Positions 47,089 through 55,150 of a stretch of 64,000 bases of DNA are shown in pieces. The notes under the pieces were generated by a model. The model saw nothing but the letters and a program-made list of their open reading frames with translations, was not told where the DNA came from and did not search any database. The stretch is from Flectobacillus sp. BAB-3569 (GTDB lineage: Bacteria > Bacteroidota > Bacteroidia > Cytophagales > Spirosomataceae): contig NZ_NJFZ01000013.1 of NCBI RefSeq assembly GCF_002270355.1, positions 97,268 to 161,267 on the forward strand, in the 5' to 3' direction. The position numbers and the translations under genes are program-made. Position 1 is the stretch's first letter, and the number at the start of each line of letters is the position of its first letter.

Positions 47089-47116
47089 AAAAATAGCCCA
47101 TCAAAGGGCTATTTTT
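47089..47116 (-). terminator. Rho-independent terminator of the EEP gene
   Basis: Arms AAAAATAGCCC (47089-47099) and GGGCTATTTTT (47106-47116), loop 6 nt, with an A-run before it that gives a U-tract on the minus strand, 15 bp after the stop of the 47132-47962 gene. Confidence 0.8.
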
Positions 47117-47131
47117 GACGGGTTTTGGATA

Positions 47132-47962
47132 TTATTTGAAGACAGTTTTTATCACGACAGGTTGATGATCTGAGGGATATTTGTTGTCATAAGCATCCGT
47201 TAAAACGGCATATTTTAATACCTCAAAATGCTTGTCGACAAAAATATAATCGATTCTATCCTTGAGTGGAGCATCATGTTTGAAGCCATTAAAGGTGCCA
47301 ACTGGACCATAAGGAGGCATTTTTGTCACCAAATACGAATCGCCCAATGACGCTTGCATGATCTTGATTTGCTCCGTGTCTGGAGTAGAATTGAAGTCTC
47401 CCACACAAATTGCTGGCGTATTTTTGGCGATTTCTTTAATCTTTTGAACCATCAAGAAACCAGATTGACGACGAGCCTCAACACCTTGGTGATCGAAGTG
47501 AACACTAAAGAAGTAGAACGTTTTTCCTGATTTTATCTCTTTAAACCTACCCCAAGAGCAAATACGGTTACAACAGGTAGCATCCCATCCTTTTGAGGGT
47601 TTATCTGGCGTTTGGCTCAACCAAAAATCGCCATGTTCTAACAACTTGAATTTGTCTTTGCGGTAAACAATCGCAGAGTGTTCTCCTGCCTCTTTACCAT
47701 CGTCACGACCTACGCCAGTGTAGGTATATTCTGGCATTTCGACCAAATCTTTTAATTGGCCAGCAAATCCTTCTTGCGTTCCGAAAATATCAAATTCATG
47801 ATAACGAATTAGTTTTTTTACTTCCTCCTTGCGATTTGGCCAAGCATTGATACCATCACCAGACGTGTTAAGTCTTAAATTATAAGTGGCAACATTGAGT
47901 GTTTGAGAGGACGCTTCTTGCATCAAAAGCAAGCCTGCGATAAGTCCTAGGATTTTTTTCAT
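47132..47962 (-). CDS. Secreted endonuclease/exonuclease/phosphatase (EEP) family protein
   Basis: 276 residues with a signal peptide ending near EASSQ (residue 19). EEP-fold motifs appear in order: VATYNLRLN, IFGTQEGF with the metal-binding glutamate, FYFFSVHFDHQG, ICVGDFNSTPD, DYIFVD and the terminal SDHQPVVIKTVF with the catalytic D-H pair. This exported Bacteroidota group is usually annotated as endonuclease/exonuclease/phosphatase; phosphodiesters of nucleic acids, lipids or sugars are possible substrates. A terminator follows at 47089-47116. It lies between the origin and an outer-membrane receptor, with no clear tie to xylan use. Confidence 0.88.
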   Translation of the reverse strand: MKKILGLIAGLLLMQEASSQTLNVATYNLRLNTSGDGINAWPNRKEEVKKLIRYHEFDIFGTQEGFAGQLKDLVEMPEYTYTGVGRDDGKEAGEHSAIVYRKDKFKLLEHGDFWLSQTPDKPSKGWDATCCNRICSWGRFKEIKSGKTFYFFSVHFDHQGVEARRQSGFLMVQKIKEIAKNTPAICVGDFNSTPDTEQIKIMQASLGDSYLVTKMPPYGPVGTFNGFKHDAPLKDRIDYIFVDKHFEVLKYAVLTDAYDNKYPSDHQPVVIKTVFK

Positions 47963-48006
47963 AAGCTGAGATTTGTTTTAGTTGATATAAAAATTGAGTG
48001 TTGAGG

Positions 48007-48032
48007 GCAAAGTATCACAATGAGCTTTTGCC
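48007..48032. repeat. GCAAAGTATCAC-type repeat at the end of the outer-membrane receptor gene
   Basis: GCAAAGTATCACAATGAGCT followed by TTTGCC, touching the receptor stop codon. It matches copies at 50521-50547 and 50793-50816 and may act as a weak terminator on the minus strand. Confidence 0.5.
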
Positions 48033-50449
48033 TAATTGGTTTCATCACTGATGATACTCTTTACTTTTTTAGCATTTTTAATTCTGTAATTGAGTGTAAG
48101 ATTAATTTGTCTTCTTCTAAATTGCGAACTACCATCGGTAATAAAATTGACTCCTTCTGTCACAAAACGAGAAACTCGCGTATTGAATATGTCCATGATA
48201 TTCAAATTAAGTGTTCCTTTTCCTTGAAAAACCTCCTTGCTTATCGAAAAGTCGATATAATACATGGAGAGTCGTCGGCCTTGTACCGTCTTTTGCGGTG
48301 CTTCATAATTGGCTCTTACCTGAATATCTAGGCGGTTGGGCAAACTAAATTTTGAGGTATGTCTTGCAAACCAGCTTTGCGTATTTCGTTTATAGTTCTC
48401 ATCGATATTACTGCCATCGATATCGGCGTTGAAGATACTGAAACTAAAATCACTTTTCCACCATTGGTAAAAATTGACCTGCGAAGCAATATCCAAACCA
48501 AATGATTTTTCACCAGTGAGGTTTTCGGGTCTTGTAGTGGCGAAACCTAAGTCATTGACGCTTCTAATCGTTTGAATTTTGTCTTTGGTATCTCGATAGA
48601 ATATAGATGAACTTAACGACCCAAATTTAAAATATTTAATATGACCAATTTCAAATGCGTTTGTAAACTCTGGATTAAGATTTGGATTACCCCCAAAAAA
48701 GTTACGACTATCTGAGAAGGTTGCAAAAGGACTTAAATCATTATAAAATGGTCTTCTTACACGACGACTAAAGCTAAGTTGTAGAGAGTTTTCGTTGGGC
48801 ATTTCCCAAGCAATATGGGCGCTAGGAAATAGATTTGAGTAATTTCTAGGGTTTACCTCATTGGTCTCTCGCAAGGTGGTTTTTACATTAGTCCATTCAG
48901 CTCTCAAGCCAATCTGATAGGATAATTTTTTGTATTTGTCACCTACGATTCCGTACACAGCGTTGATATTTTCGGTATAAATAAAATAGTTTTTTAATCC
49001 AGGCAATGGGACAAAGACGCCATTTTCATTTTGCTGATTTACCACATAGTCGTTGACCATATCTCTAAAATTGGCTCTTGCTCCTACTTCTACTTTTCCT
49101 TCTTTGCGGATTGGTTTTGAATAATCTGTCTGAAATAACCACTGCTTTTCGTATTCGTCATTCAAGGAGTTTTGTAATAAAGTTTGGGCTTGATCAACCG
49201 AGCCATTGGGTTTAAATGCATTTTGTGTAAATAATTGGTCAGAGCGTTCCCAGTTATCGATATAGCGTACTTCGGCAGAAAAATTATGATTTTTTTTGTC
49301 AAAATCTCGACGATATGTTAAAGCATATTCAGAGTTTGGTTCGGTTTCTTTTTCGTCTTGTTGGCGATAGGTCGTTCTAACAAGATTGTTTAAGGAGTTT
49401 ACATAATCTTTATAGACCAAATCTGTGATTCGACGAGCATCCGAGCGACGAAATAGATAGGAGGCAGTCAAATAGCTTTTTTCCGAAAAGAAATAATCCA
49501 AGCCACCTTGAATGTTGTTATTAAAACCCTTCAAATTTCCATTACGATTTTGGTCTGAAAGCAGGGTAGTATCTCCGTCAAAAACACGTTGAAAATTATG
49601 AGCAATATTGGGTGTAATACGATAAGCGATACCATAATTCAGAAAAAAGTTTAGTTTTTGGTGACGGTAATTCATGTTAATTCCCAAACCTTCATTGACA
49701 GGATAGCCCGTAATCACATCAAAGGAACCATTGAAACCTTGTTTTTTGTCTTTTTTCAGAACGATATTAATAATGCCAGCCATACCTTCTGCCTCGTATC
49801 TAGCCGAAGGGTTCGTGATTACTTCTACTCGCTCAATCATGCTTGCCTGTAGTGATTGTAGTCCTGCACCACCTTTAAAGCTGACTAGCCCAGATGGTTT
49901 ACCATCGATTAAGATGCGGACATTATCGCTTCCTCTTAGTTTGATACCACCGTCGGGTTCAACAGATACCGAAGGAATATTCGTCAGTATATCACTGGCT
50001 GTACCGCCTGCATTCGCCAAATCCTTGCCTACGTTGAATACCTTTTTATCCAAGGCCATTTCCATAGTACTTTTTTCAGACCTAACTTCAACCTCTGTAA
50101 GTTGCTGGCTTTGTGATTCGAGAGAAATATTACCAAGGTCAATAGCGGAATTCGATTTATTGAGTGTTAAAATATCAGATTTCCAGATTTTATAACCCAT
50201 AAATTCGACAGCCAATCTATAAACTCCCAAAGGAACTTGGAGTGAAAAAATGCCCTTTTCGGTAGTGATTCCACCTGTAATTAATTTTTCGGTTTTAGCA
50301 TCGAGTACACGGATGCTGGCGTAGGACATGACTTCAGAAGTCTTGGCGTCAATCACTTTCCCGCTGATGGTGGCCTTATTCTGTGAATAGAGCGGAATAC
50401 TTGCAAGCATAGCAATGAAAGCAAAAAGATAAGTAAAGGTTAATTTCAT
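48032..50449 (-). CDS. Outer-membrane beta-barrel / TonB-dependent receptor family protein
   Basis: 805 residues. Signal peptide ends near PLYSQ (residue 22). A carboxypeptidase-regulatory-like domain (SGKVIDAKTSEVMSYASIRVLD, about 30-110) and a plug (DILTNIPSVSVEPDGGIKLRGSDNVRILIDGKPSGL, VEVITNPSARYEAEGMAGIINIVLKK, about 140-230) precede a barrel of the OMP_b-brl_3 type. The domain order is that of the Bacteroidota group often found with two-component or peptidase genes, and not of SusC, as no SusD is present. The ligand is unknown. Its last residues (KKVKSIISDETN) lack the usual terminal aromatic residue, which is common in this group. The upstream gap holds a tandem repeat block. Confidence 0.9.
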   Translation of the reverse strand: MKLTFTYLFAFIAMLASIPLYSQNKATISGKVIDAKTSEVMSYASIRVLDAKTEKLITGGITTEKGIFSLQVPLGVYRLAVEFMGYKIWKSDILTLNKSNSAIDLGNISLESQSQQLTEVEVRSEKSTMEMALDKKVFNVGKDLANAGGTASDILTNIPSVSVEPDGGIKLRGSDNVRILIDGKPSGLVSFKGGAGLQSLQASMIERVEVITNPSARYEAEGMAGIINIVLKKDKKQGFNGSFDVITGYPVNEGLGINMNYRHQKLNFFLNYGIAYRITPNIAHNFQRVFDGDTTLLSDQNRNGNLKGFNNNIQGGLDYFFSEKSYLTASYLFRRSDARRITDLVYKDYVNSLNNLVRTTYRQQDEKETEPNSEYALTYRRDFDKKNHNFSAEVRYIDNWERSDQLFTQNAFKPNGSVDQAQTLLQNSLNDEYEKQWLFQTDYSKPIRKEGKVEVGARANFRDMVNDYVVNQQNENGVFVPLPGLKNYFIYTENINAVYGIVGDKYKKLSYQIGLRAEWTNVKTTLRETNEVNPRNYSNLFPSAHIAWEMPNENSLQLSFSRRVRRPFYNDLSPFATFSDSRNFFGGNPNLNPEFTNAFEIGHIKYFKFGSLSSSIFYRDTKDKIQTIRSVNDLGFATTRPENLTGEKSFGLDIASQVNFYQWWKSDFSFSIFNADIDGSNIDENYKRNTQSWFARHTSKFSLPNRLDIQVRANYEAPQKTVQGRRLSMYYIDFSISKEVFQGKGTLNLNIMDIFNTRVSRFVTEGVNFITDGSSQFRRRQINLTLNYRIKNAKKVKSIISDETN

Positions 50450-50520
50450 AAGTTAAATAGTATTTTAATTGGATGCACAAAAGTATGAATCATAATAAGA
50501 CATTCTATCCTTAGATAAAG

Positions 50521-50816
50521 GGCAAAGTATCACAATGAGCTTTTGCCTAGTATTAAGAAATCTTCAGACTAGTTCAAGACTTCGTCTTGGACTCTCAATT
50601 TTAAACAGTTTAAAAACTGAAGCAATAGCTAGTCTGAGACAAAGTCTCGAACTAGGTAGCAAAGTGTCATAATGATCTTTTGCCTAGAAGAAAAATCTTA
50701 CTAGTTCAAGACTTAGTCTTGGACTAGTAATTTTATACAGTTTTATAAACTGAAGCAATAGCTTGTCCGAGACACAGTCTCGAACTAGTGATCAAAGTAT
50801 CACAATGAGCTTTTGC
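50521..50816. repeat. Tandem composite intergenic repeat (two units)
   Basis: Each unit has a GGCAAAGTATCACAATGAGC-like stretch (50521, 50659, 50793) followed by an 88-89-bp two-hairpin element (50568-50655, 50700-50788). The elements run from ACTAGTTCAAGACTT..GTCTTGGACT through AACTGAAGCAATAGCT to GAGACA..GTCTCGAACTAG. The third unit is cut short. No gene lies in 50450-50893. A partial third copy of the element is at 18676-18733. Confidence 0.7.
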
Positions 50817-50835
50817 TCATTGATAATGGGAAAAA

Positions 50836-50872
50836 TAAAGGGCAAAGTATCACTCTGATACTTTGCCCTTTA
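50836..50872 (-). terminator. 17-bp perfect hairpin terminator of the GH43 gene
   Basis: Arms 50836-50852 (TAAAGGGCAAAGTATCA) and 50856-50872 are exact complements, loop CTC. On the minus strand it is followed by a T-rich stretch and lies 21 bp after the GH43 stop. Confidence 0.85.
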
Positions 50873-50893
50873 AACTGTAAACGGAGTATGTAA

Positions 50894-51937
50894 TTATTTA
50901 TATGCCGAAATAGTCTGAATTGTACCATCTGGATTATGGTGTAATTCAGTGACTTTTACATTTCTCAAATGTGTTTGTCCTGAAATTTGCACATCATGAT
51001 AGAATAAATACCATTTGCCTTTAACTTCAACTATTGAATGGTGATTTGTCCAGCCTTCAACGGGATTTAACACAACTCCTTTGTAAGTAAATGGTCCATA
51101 AGGAGAATCTCCTGTAGCATAACTGATAAAATGAGTATCACCAGTAGAGTAGGAGAAATAGTATTTTCCACGGTATTTGTGCATCCAAGCTGCCTCAAAA
51201 AATCGCTTGTCATTATTTCCTTCCAATAGTAAGTTCCCTTGTTCGTCCAAGATTTGAATATCCTTTGGACTTTCTGAAAAGCTTTTTAAATCAGAGGATA
51301 GTTTGGCGATTTTAGGTAATAAAGCCTTTTCATTAGATTTCTGAAGCGCTCCATTCTCCTCGTATTTACCTGTTTTCCAACGTTGCAATTGTCCGCCCCA
51401 GATACCGCCAAAATACATATAATAACTTCCATCTGAATCTTTAAAAACAGCAGGGTCTATGCTAAAACTGCCTTCGATGGGTTTTTTCTCTGCTCTAAAC
51501 GGACCAGAAGGCTTTTTACTGGTGGCAACACCTATTCTAAAAATTCCTTCTTGGTCTTTGGCTGGGAAAAATAGATAGTAAGTGCCATTTTTGTAGGCTG
51601 CATCTGGTGCCCAAAGTTGCTTACTTGCCCAAGGTACATCTTTTAAATCGAGCGCAACACCATGGTCGATAACTTTTCCACCGATTTTGTCCATTGAGAG
51701 GATATGAAAATCTTTCATATCAAACTTCGCACCATCGGCATCTCTACTAACATTCGTTTCAATATCGTGTGAAGGATAGATATAAATTTTACCTTCAAAA
51801 ACATGAGCCGAGGGATCTGCCGTATAGATATGCTTTACGAGTGGTTGTGAAATTGGCTGTTTTTTCTGTTGAGCAATAGAGATTTGCGAAAGCAGAAAAA
51901 GAGCAGAGGCATATATACTGAAGTTTCTTTTTTTCAT
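50894..51937 (-). CDS. GH43 beta-xylosidase/arabinofuranosidase-type enzyme, single domain
   Basis: 347 residues with signal peptide 1-22 (LLSQISIAQ). It is one five-bladed propeller with GH43 acidic residues D41 (IYTADPSAH), D161 (SFSIDPAVF) and E248 (FFEAAWMHK), and conserved WAPDAAYKNGTYYLFFPA and GWTNHHSIVEVKGKWYLFYHD. No carbohydrate-binding module is attached. It resembles the small GH43 enzymes of glucuronoxylan loci that act on xylo-oligosaccharides. It is the last gene of the uxuA, GH67, SDR, GH43 series on the minus strand, 83 bp after the SDR gene, and ends in a strong terminator. The second GH43 of the window (18756-20687) is larger and multi-domain, so the two are not duplicates. 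Confidence 0.93.
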   Translation of the reverse strand: MKKRNFSIYASALFLLSQISIAQQKKQPISQPLVKHIYTADPSAHVFEGKIYIYPSHDIETNVSRDADGAKFDMKDFHILSMDKIGGKVIDHGVALDLKDVPWASKQLWAPDAAYKNGTYYLFFPAKDQEGIFRIGVATSKKPSGPFRAEKKPIEGSFSIDPAVFKDSDGSYYMYFGGIWGGQLQRWKTGKYEENGALQKSNEKALLPKIAKLSSDLKSFSESPKDIQILDEQGNLLLEGNNDKRFFEAAWMHKYRGKYYFSYSTGDTHFISYATGDSPYGPFTYKGVVLNPVEGWTNHHSIVEVKGKWYLFYHDVQISGQTHLRNVKVTELHHNPDGTIQTISAYK

Positions 51938-52020
51938 ATTAATAATACAAAGTAATTTTACTTGAAATTATTGTAAAATGCTATTTAATAATAATTTATG
52001 TAAAATAGTGTTAAAATTAT

Positions 52021-52773
52021 TTAGAATCCAATAGAGTTCCCTCCATCAACTGGGAGTGAGGCACCTGTAATATATTTTGCTGCATCTGAAGCTAAAAACA
52101 CCACAGCCATTCCAATATCTTCAGGTTTGCCAAAAAAGCCCATAGGCGTACGATCAAGCGCTTTATTCATACGCGCAGGGTCACTGCTCATGGCTGTTTG
52201 CATCATAGCCGTTTCGATAAAACCTGGCGCAACTGCATTGACCCTAACTCGGCTTGGCGACAAATCCATCGCCAAGGATTTCACTAATCCTTCAACGCCA
52301 TGTTTTGAAGCAGAATAAGCAGGTACGCGGTCGATACCATAATAGGCAGCCATAGACGAAATCATAATAATATTTCCCGACTTACGACCCACCATTCGTT
52401 GAGCAACGGTACGTGTTAGCGAAAAAACTGCATTAAGATTCGTATGAATAATTCTCTGGAAATCTTCGTCTGTTACTTCTAACGCAGGTTTTTTCATATT
52501 GATACCAGCATTATTAACAAGAATATCAATGGCTCCGATTTGTGTTTCGATATGCTCAACTAAGTTTTCTAACTGGTCAAGTAAAGTCACATCGTTTACT
52601 ACATATTTGGCTTTATCGCCTAGTTGTTGAACGGCTTCTTGAAGTGCATGTTCACGACGTCCTGTAATCACAACCGTCGCACCAGAGTTAATCATACATT
52701 GAGCTATGGCAAAACCAATACCGCTTCCGCCGCCTGTTATTAAGGCAATTTTGTTATCAAGTCTAAAATTCAT
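52021..52773 (-). CDS. SDR-family oxidoreductase, probable fructuronate (D-mannonate) reductase
   Basis: 250 residues, classical short-chain dehydrogenase. Cofactor motif TGGGSGIG (about 14-21), NNAG (about 87-90), and the active site with S near 140, Y153 and K157 (AYSASK). It ends with GASLPVDGGNSIGF, typical of KduD/gluconate-5-dehydrogenase-like enzymes. The neighbours, UxuA and a GH67 alpha-glucuronidase, suggest that it reduces D-fructuronate to D-mannonate in place of the classical UxuB, which is from another family and is absent here. That assignment is inference; related enzymes act on gluconate or 2-keto-3-deoxy sugars. Between it and the GH67 gene is a 12-bp hairpin (52877-52906), so the gene may also have its own promoter. 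Confidence 0.82.
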   Translation of the reverse strand: MNFRLDNKIALITGGGSGIGFAIAQCMINSGATVVITGRREHALQEAVQQLGDKAKYVVNDVTLLDQLENLVEHIETQIGAIDILVNNAGINMKKPALEVTDEDFQRIIHTNLNAVFSLTRTVAQRMVGRKSGNIIMISSMAAYYGIDRVPAYSASKHGVEGLVKSLAMDLSPSRVRVNAVAPGFIETAMMQTAMSSDPARMNKALDRTPMGFFGKPEDIGMAVVFLASDAAKYITGASLPVDGGNSIGF

Positions 52774-52876
52774 AAGGTAATTAAGTTTTGGTGTCGAGCC
52801 AATATTTTGATTTAAAGTATTGATTTACAGATTATTAGCTCGATATTTTAATTGAATGCTATGCCGTAAGAATATG

Positions 52877-52906
52877 ACCCTTTGTGGAGCTATTTCCACA
52901 AAGGGT
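52877..52906 (-). terminator. 12-bp perfect hairpin after the GH67 gene
   Basis: Arms ACCCTTTGTGGA (52877-52888) and TCCACAAAGGGT (52895-52906), loop 6 nt, 14 bp after the GH67 stop on the minus strand. Confidence 0.75.
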
Positions 52907-52920
52907 AAATGAATTCCAAC

Positions 52921-55034
52921 TTACTTAAGTTGATAAATTCGTACAATTTCCTTCATTTCGTCAAGCGTTCTGGTTGGCACTTGGTACTGAGTTGGGATTG
53001 GCTGCTTTGAGTATTGTTGAAAGTACAATACGCAGGCATCACGCCAATTGAGCGCTTCACGGTGCTGTGCGGCTAATCGACCAGATACATCGGCAAATAT
53101 TTGTGGGTCAATAGAGGATTGAACAGAATTCCATTGTTTTTGCATCCATTCTACTGATTTTACACCTTCATAATAGCGACTAGCGAACTCATTCCAAAGC
53201 GTTTTGCCAGAACTAAGTTTTTTATTCCATGAAACATGGTGAAACCACAATAAATAGGGGAGAGGACAAGTCTCAGGATTTCCCCATAGAGCTTGAACTT
53301 CCTTGCTATATAAACCAAGGGCATTACTTCCTTGTGCGGTTCTATCAAAACCAAGTCCAACAGAATCGGCGCGATGGTAATAAATGGCTGTCCAGTCGGG
53401 GCGGGCACTTTTTTCGAGCCAAGGTTCTGGACCAAAGTGAATATTTTGTCCCATGACATGATGCAAGCCGAGAGGAGTGGTAAAATCCACATAAATTTCA
53501 CGAGATTTTATCATCAAATCTTGAATCGTCGTAACGGCTTTAGGCTCTTGGGTTAGAGTCATTTTTATCCATTCCGAAGCTATTTGCTCTGAACTTAAAC
53601 TATGATTCCATGCCAATCGACCAAAGGCATACCAGTTGGCTTGAGACATCAGATGTCCAGTCCAGTTGCGGTCTGACCCCGTATTGGCTACGCCAGCCAT
53701 AGCCGTAAGTGAATGATTATCAACGCTTCCATCAACTATTTTAGCGACGGTTGAGCCTTTCCCATTTGAATAAGTATCACTTTCGAGACATTCTTTGAAA
53801 AGAGGCGCTTCGTACACAAGGTTAGTACTAAAACCCAAATATTCTTGTGTAAGCTGGAATTCCATAGCCAGCGGCGTTTTGGGCATAGCACCAAAAAGCG
53901 GATGAAACGGCTCACGTGATTGAAAATCAATTGGTCCATTTTTTACTTGAACCAGTACGTTTGAAGCAAAAGTCCCATCTAGCGGTTTAAAATCCTTGTA
54001 TGCCTCTTTGAAACGGTCGCCTTTAGGGTCGGCAGCATAGACAAAAGCACGCCAAATGACAATTCCTTTGTAAGGAGCTATTGCTTCGGCAAGCATATTA
54101 GCGCCATCGGCATGGGTTCTACCGAAGTCTTGAGGGCCTGGTTCGCCTTCAGAATTGGCTTTTACCAAATATCCTCCAAAATCTGGAATAGCACTGTAAA
54201 TATCTTTGGTAACATTTTTCCACCAATTTCTTACTTCTGGAGCCATTGGGTCTGAGTTTTTGGCACCACCCAAGAGTTTCGGCGCAGCAAAATTTAGGGA
54301 AAGAAATACCTTGATTCCGTAAGGACGAAAAACATCTGCTAAGGCTTTTACTTTTACGATATATTCTTTGGTCAAAAATCTAGCGCTGGCATTGACATTA
54401 TTTAAAACTACCGCATTGATACCGATTGAGGCATTTGCACGCGCATAATCAATGTATCGTTGGTCGATTACTTCTGGCAATTCGTACCATTTCCAAAGTG
54501 AAGAACCCGCATAACCACGCTCGATAGTACCGAGTGGGTTATCCCAGTGGTTGAGCATGCGGTATTTGATTTTTGGTGAGTCCGTAATATTGATTTGAGC
54601 AATTGAGCTACCACTTTGTATTTGTCTTAAAAAAGCAAAAGAACCATATAATACGCCAGAGGCTGAATGAGAACGGATAACGATATTCTGATTTTCTTCA
54701 CGAATAATAAAACCATCTTCCGCAAGTTGATTCGTTTGCTCATTTTGAATAATTTGAAGAATTATTCCCCCTTTTTTCCTGCTGGATTAGTTAAAATCAA
54801 AATCTTTTTCCCTAATAATCCAGACAAACCAGCTTGCAGTTCTTTTTGAGCTGTTTTTATGATAACTTCTTGATTATCAGAATAAATAAACTGACATTTT
54901 TGAGCATAACTATTTCTTTGCTGAACATTAGCAATAGGGTCAAATTTCAACCAAAGTCGATAACCATCATCGGCATGAGCCAATTGAGTTATGCTCAAAA
55001 GTAGGATGAAAAGTAGTTTTTGAAAATATCTCAT
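52921..55034 (-). pseudogene. aguA: GH67 alpha-glucuronidase, frameshifted near residue 85
   Basis: The C-terminal frame (52921 to about 54760) has GH67 landmarks: YRMLNHWDNPLGTIERGYAGSSLWKW, GYLVKANSEGEPGPQDFGRTHADG with the acid glutamate, PIDFQSREPFHPLFG with an active-site aspartate, and PLAMEFQLTQEYLG with the base glutamate. The N-terminal part (signal peptide MRYFQKLLFILLLSITQLAHA, then DDGYRLWLKF to TNPAGKKGE) is in another frame and stops at 54762. Adding one base in the C5T6 tract at 54767-54777 joins them (GKKGGIILQIIQNEQ) into 704 residues, the normal GH67 size. The start 55034 is chosen because the signal peptide begins there. GH67 removes (4-O-methyl)glucuronic acid from the non-reducing end of aldouronic acids made by GH10. 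The gene may be intact in the organism. Confidence 0.9.
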
Positions 55035-55076
55035 ACGTGGTAAGTTAGTGGGCAAAATTATGTGTCTTAGGGAACA

Positions 55077-55148
55077 GGCAACAGGCAAAAGGCAAAGAGT
55101 GTTACAATGTTTTATGTTAACAATCTTTGCCTTGTGCCTTCTGTTGCC
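55077..55148 (-). terminator. Long imperfect hairpin between uxuA and GH67 genes
   Basis: GGCAACAG, GGCAAAAGGCAAAGAGTG (from 55077) pairs with the complementary GCCTTGTGCCTTCTGTTGCC ending at 55148. It lies directly after the uxuA stop. A related unpaired GGCAACAGGCACAAGGCA sequence is found at about 11757. Confidence 0.55.
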
Positions 55149-55150
55149 TT

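Larger units (their letters stand above)
45693..47131. other. Probable replication origin region (iteron origin)
   Basis: A 1.4-kb gene-free stretch upstream of the initiator gene, with ten iteron-like copies, an AT-rich segment (about 46010-46200) suitable for strand opening, an 11-bp inverted repeat (46295-46329) and two identical 25-bp near-palindromes. I found no clear DnaA box. Direct iterons next to a Rep_3 gene and parAB make a plasmid-type origin the best reading. Confidence 0.8.
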
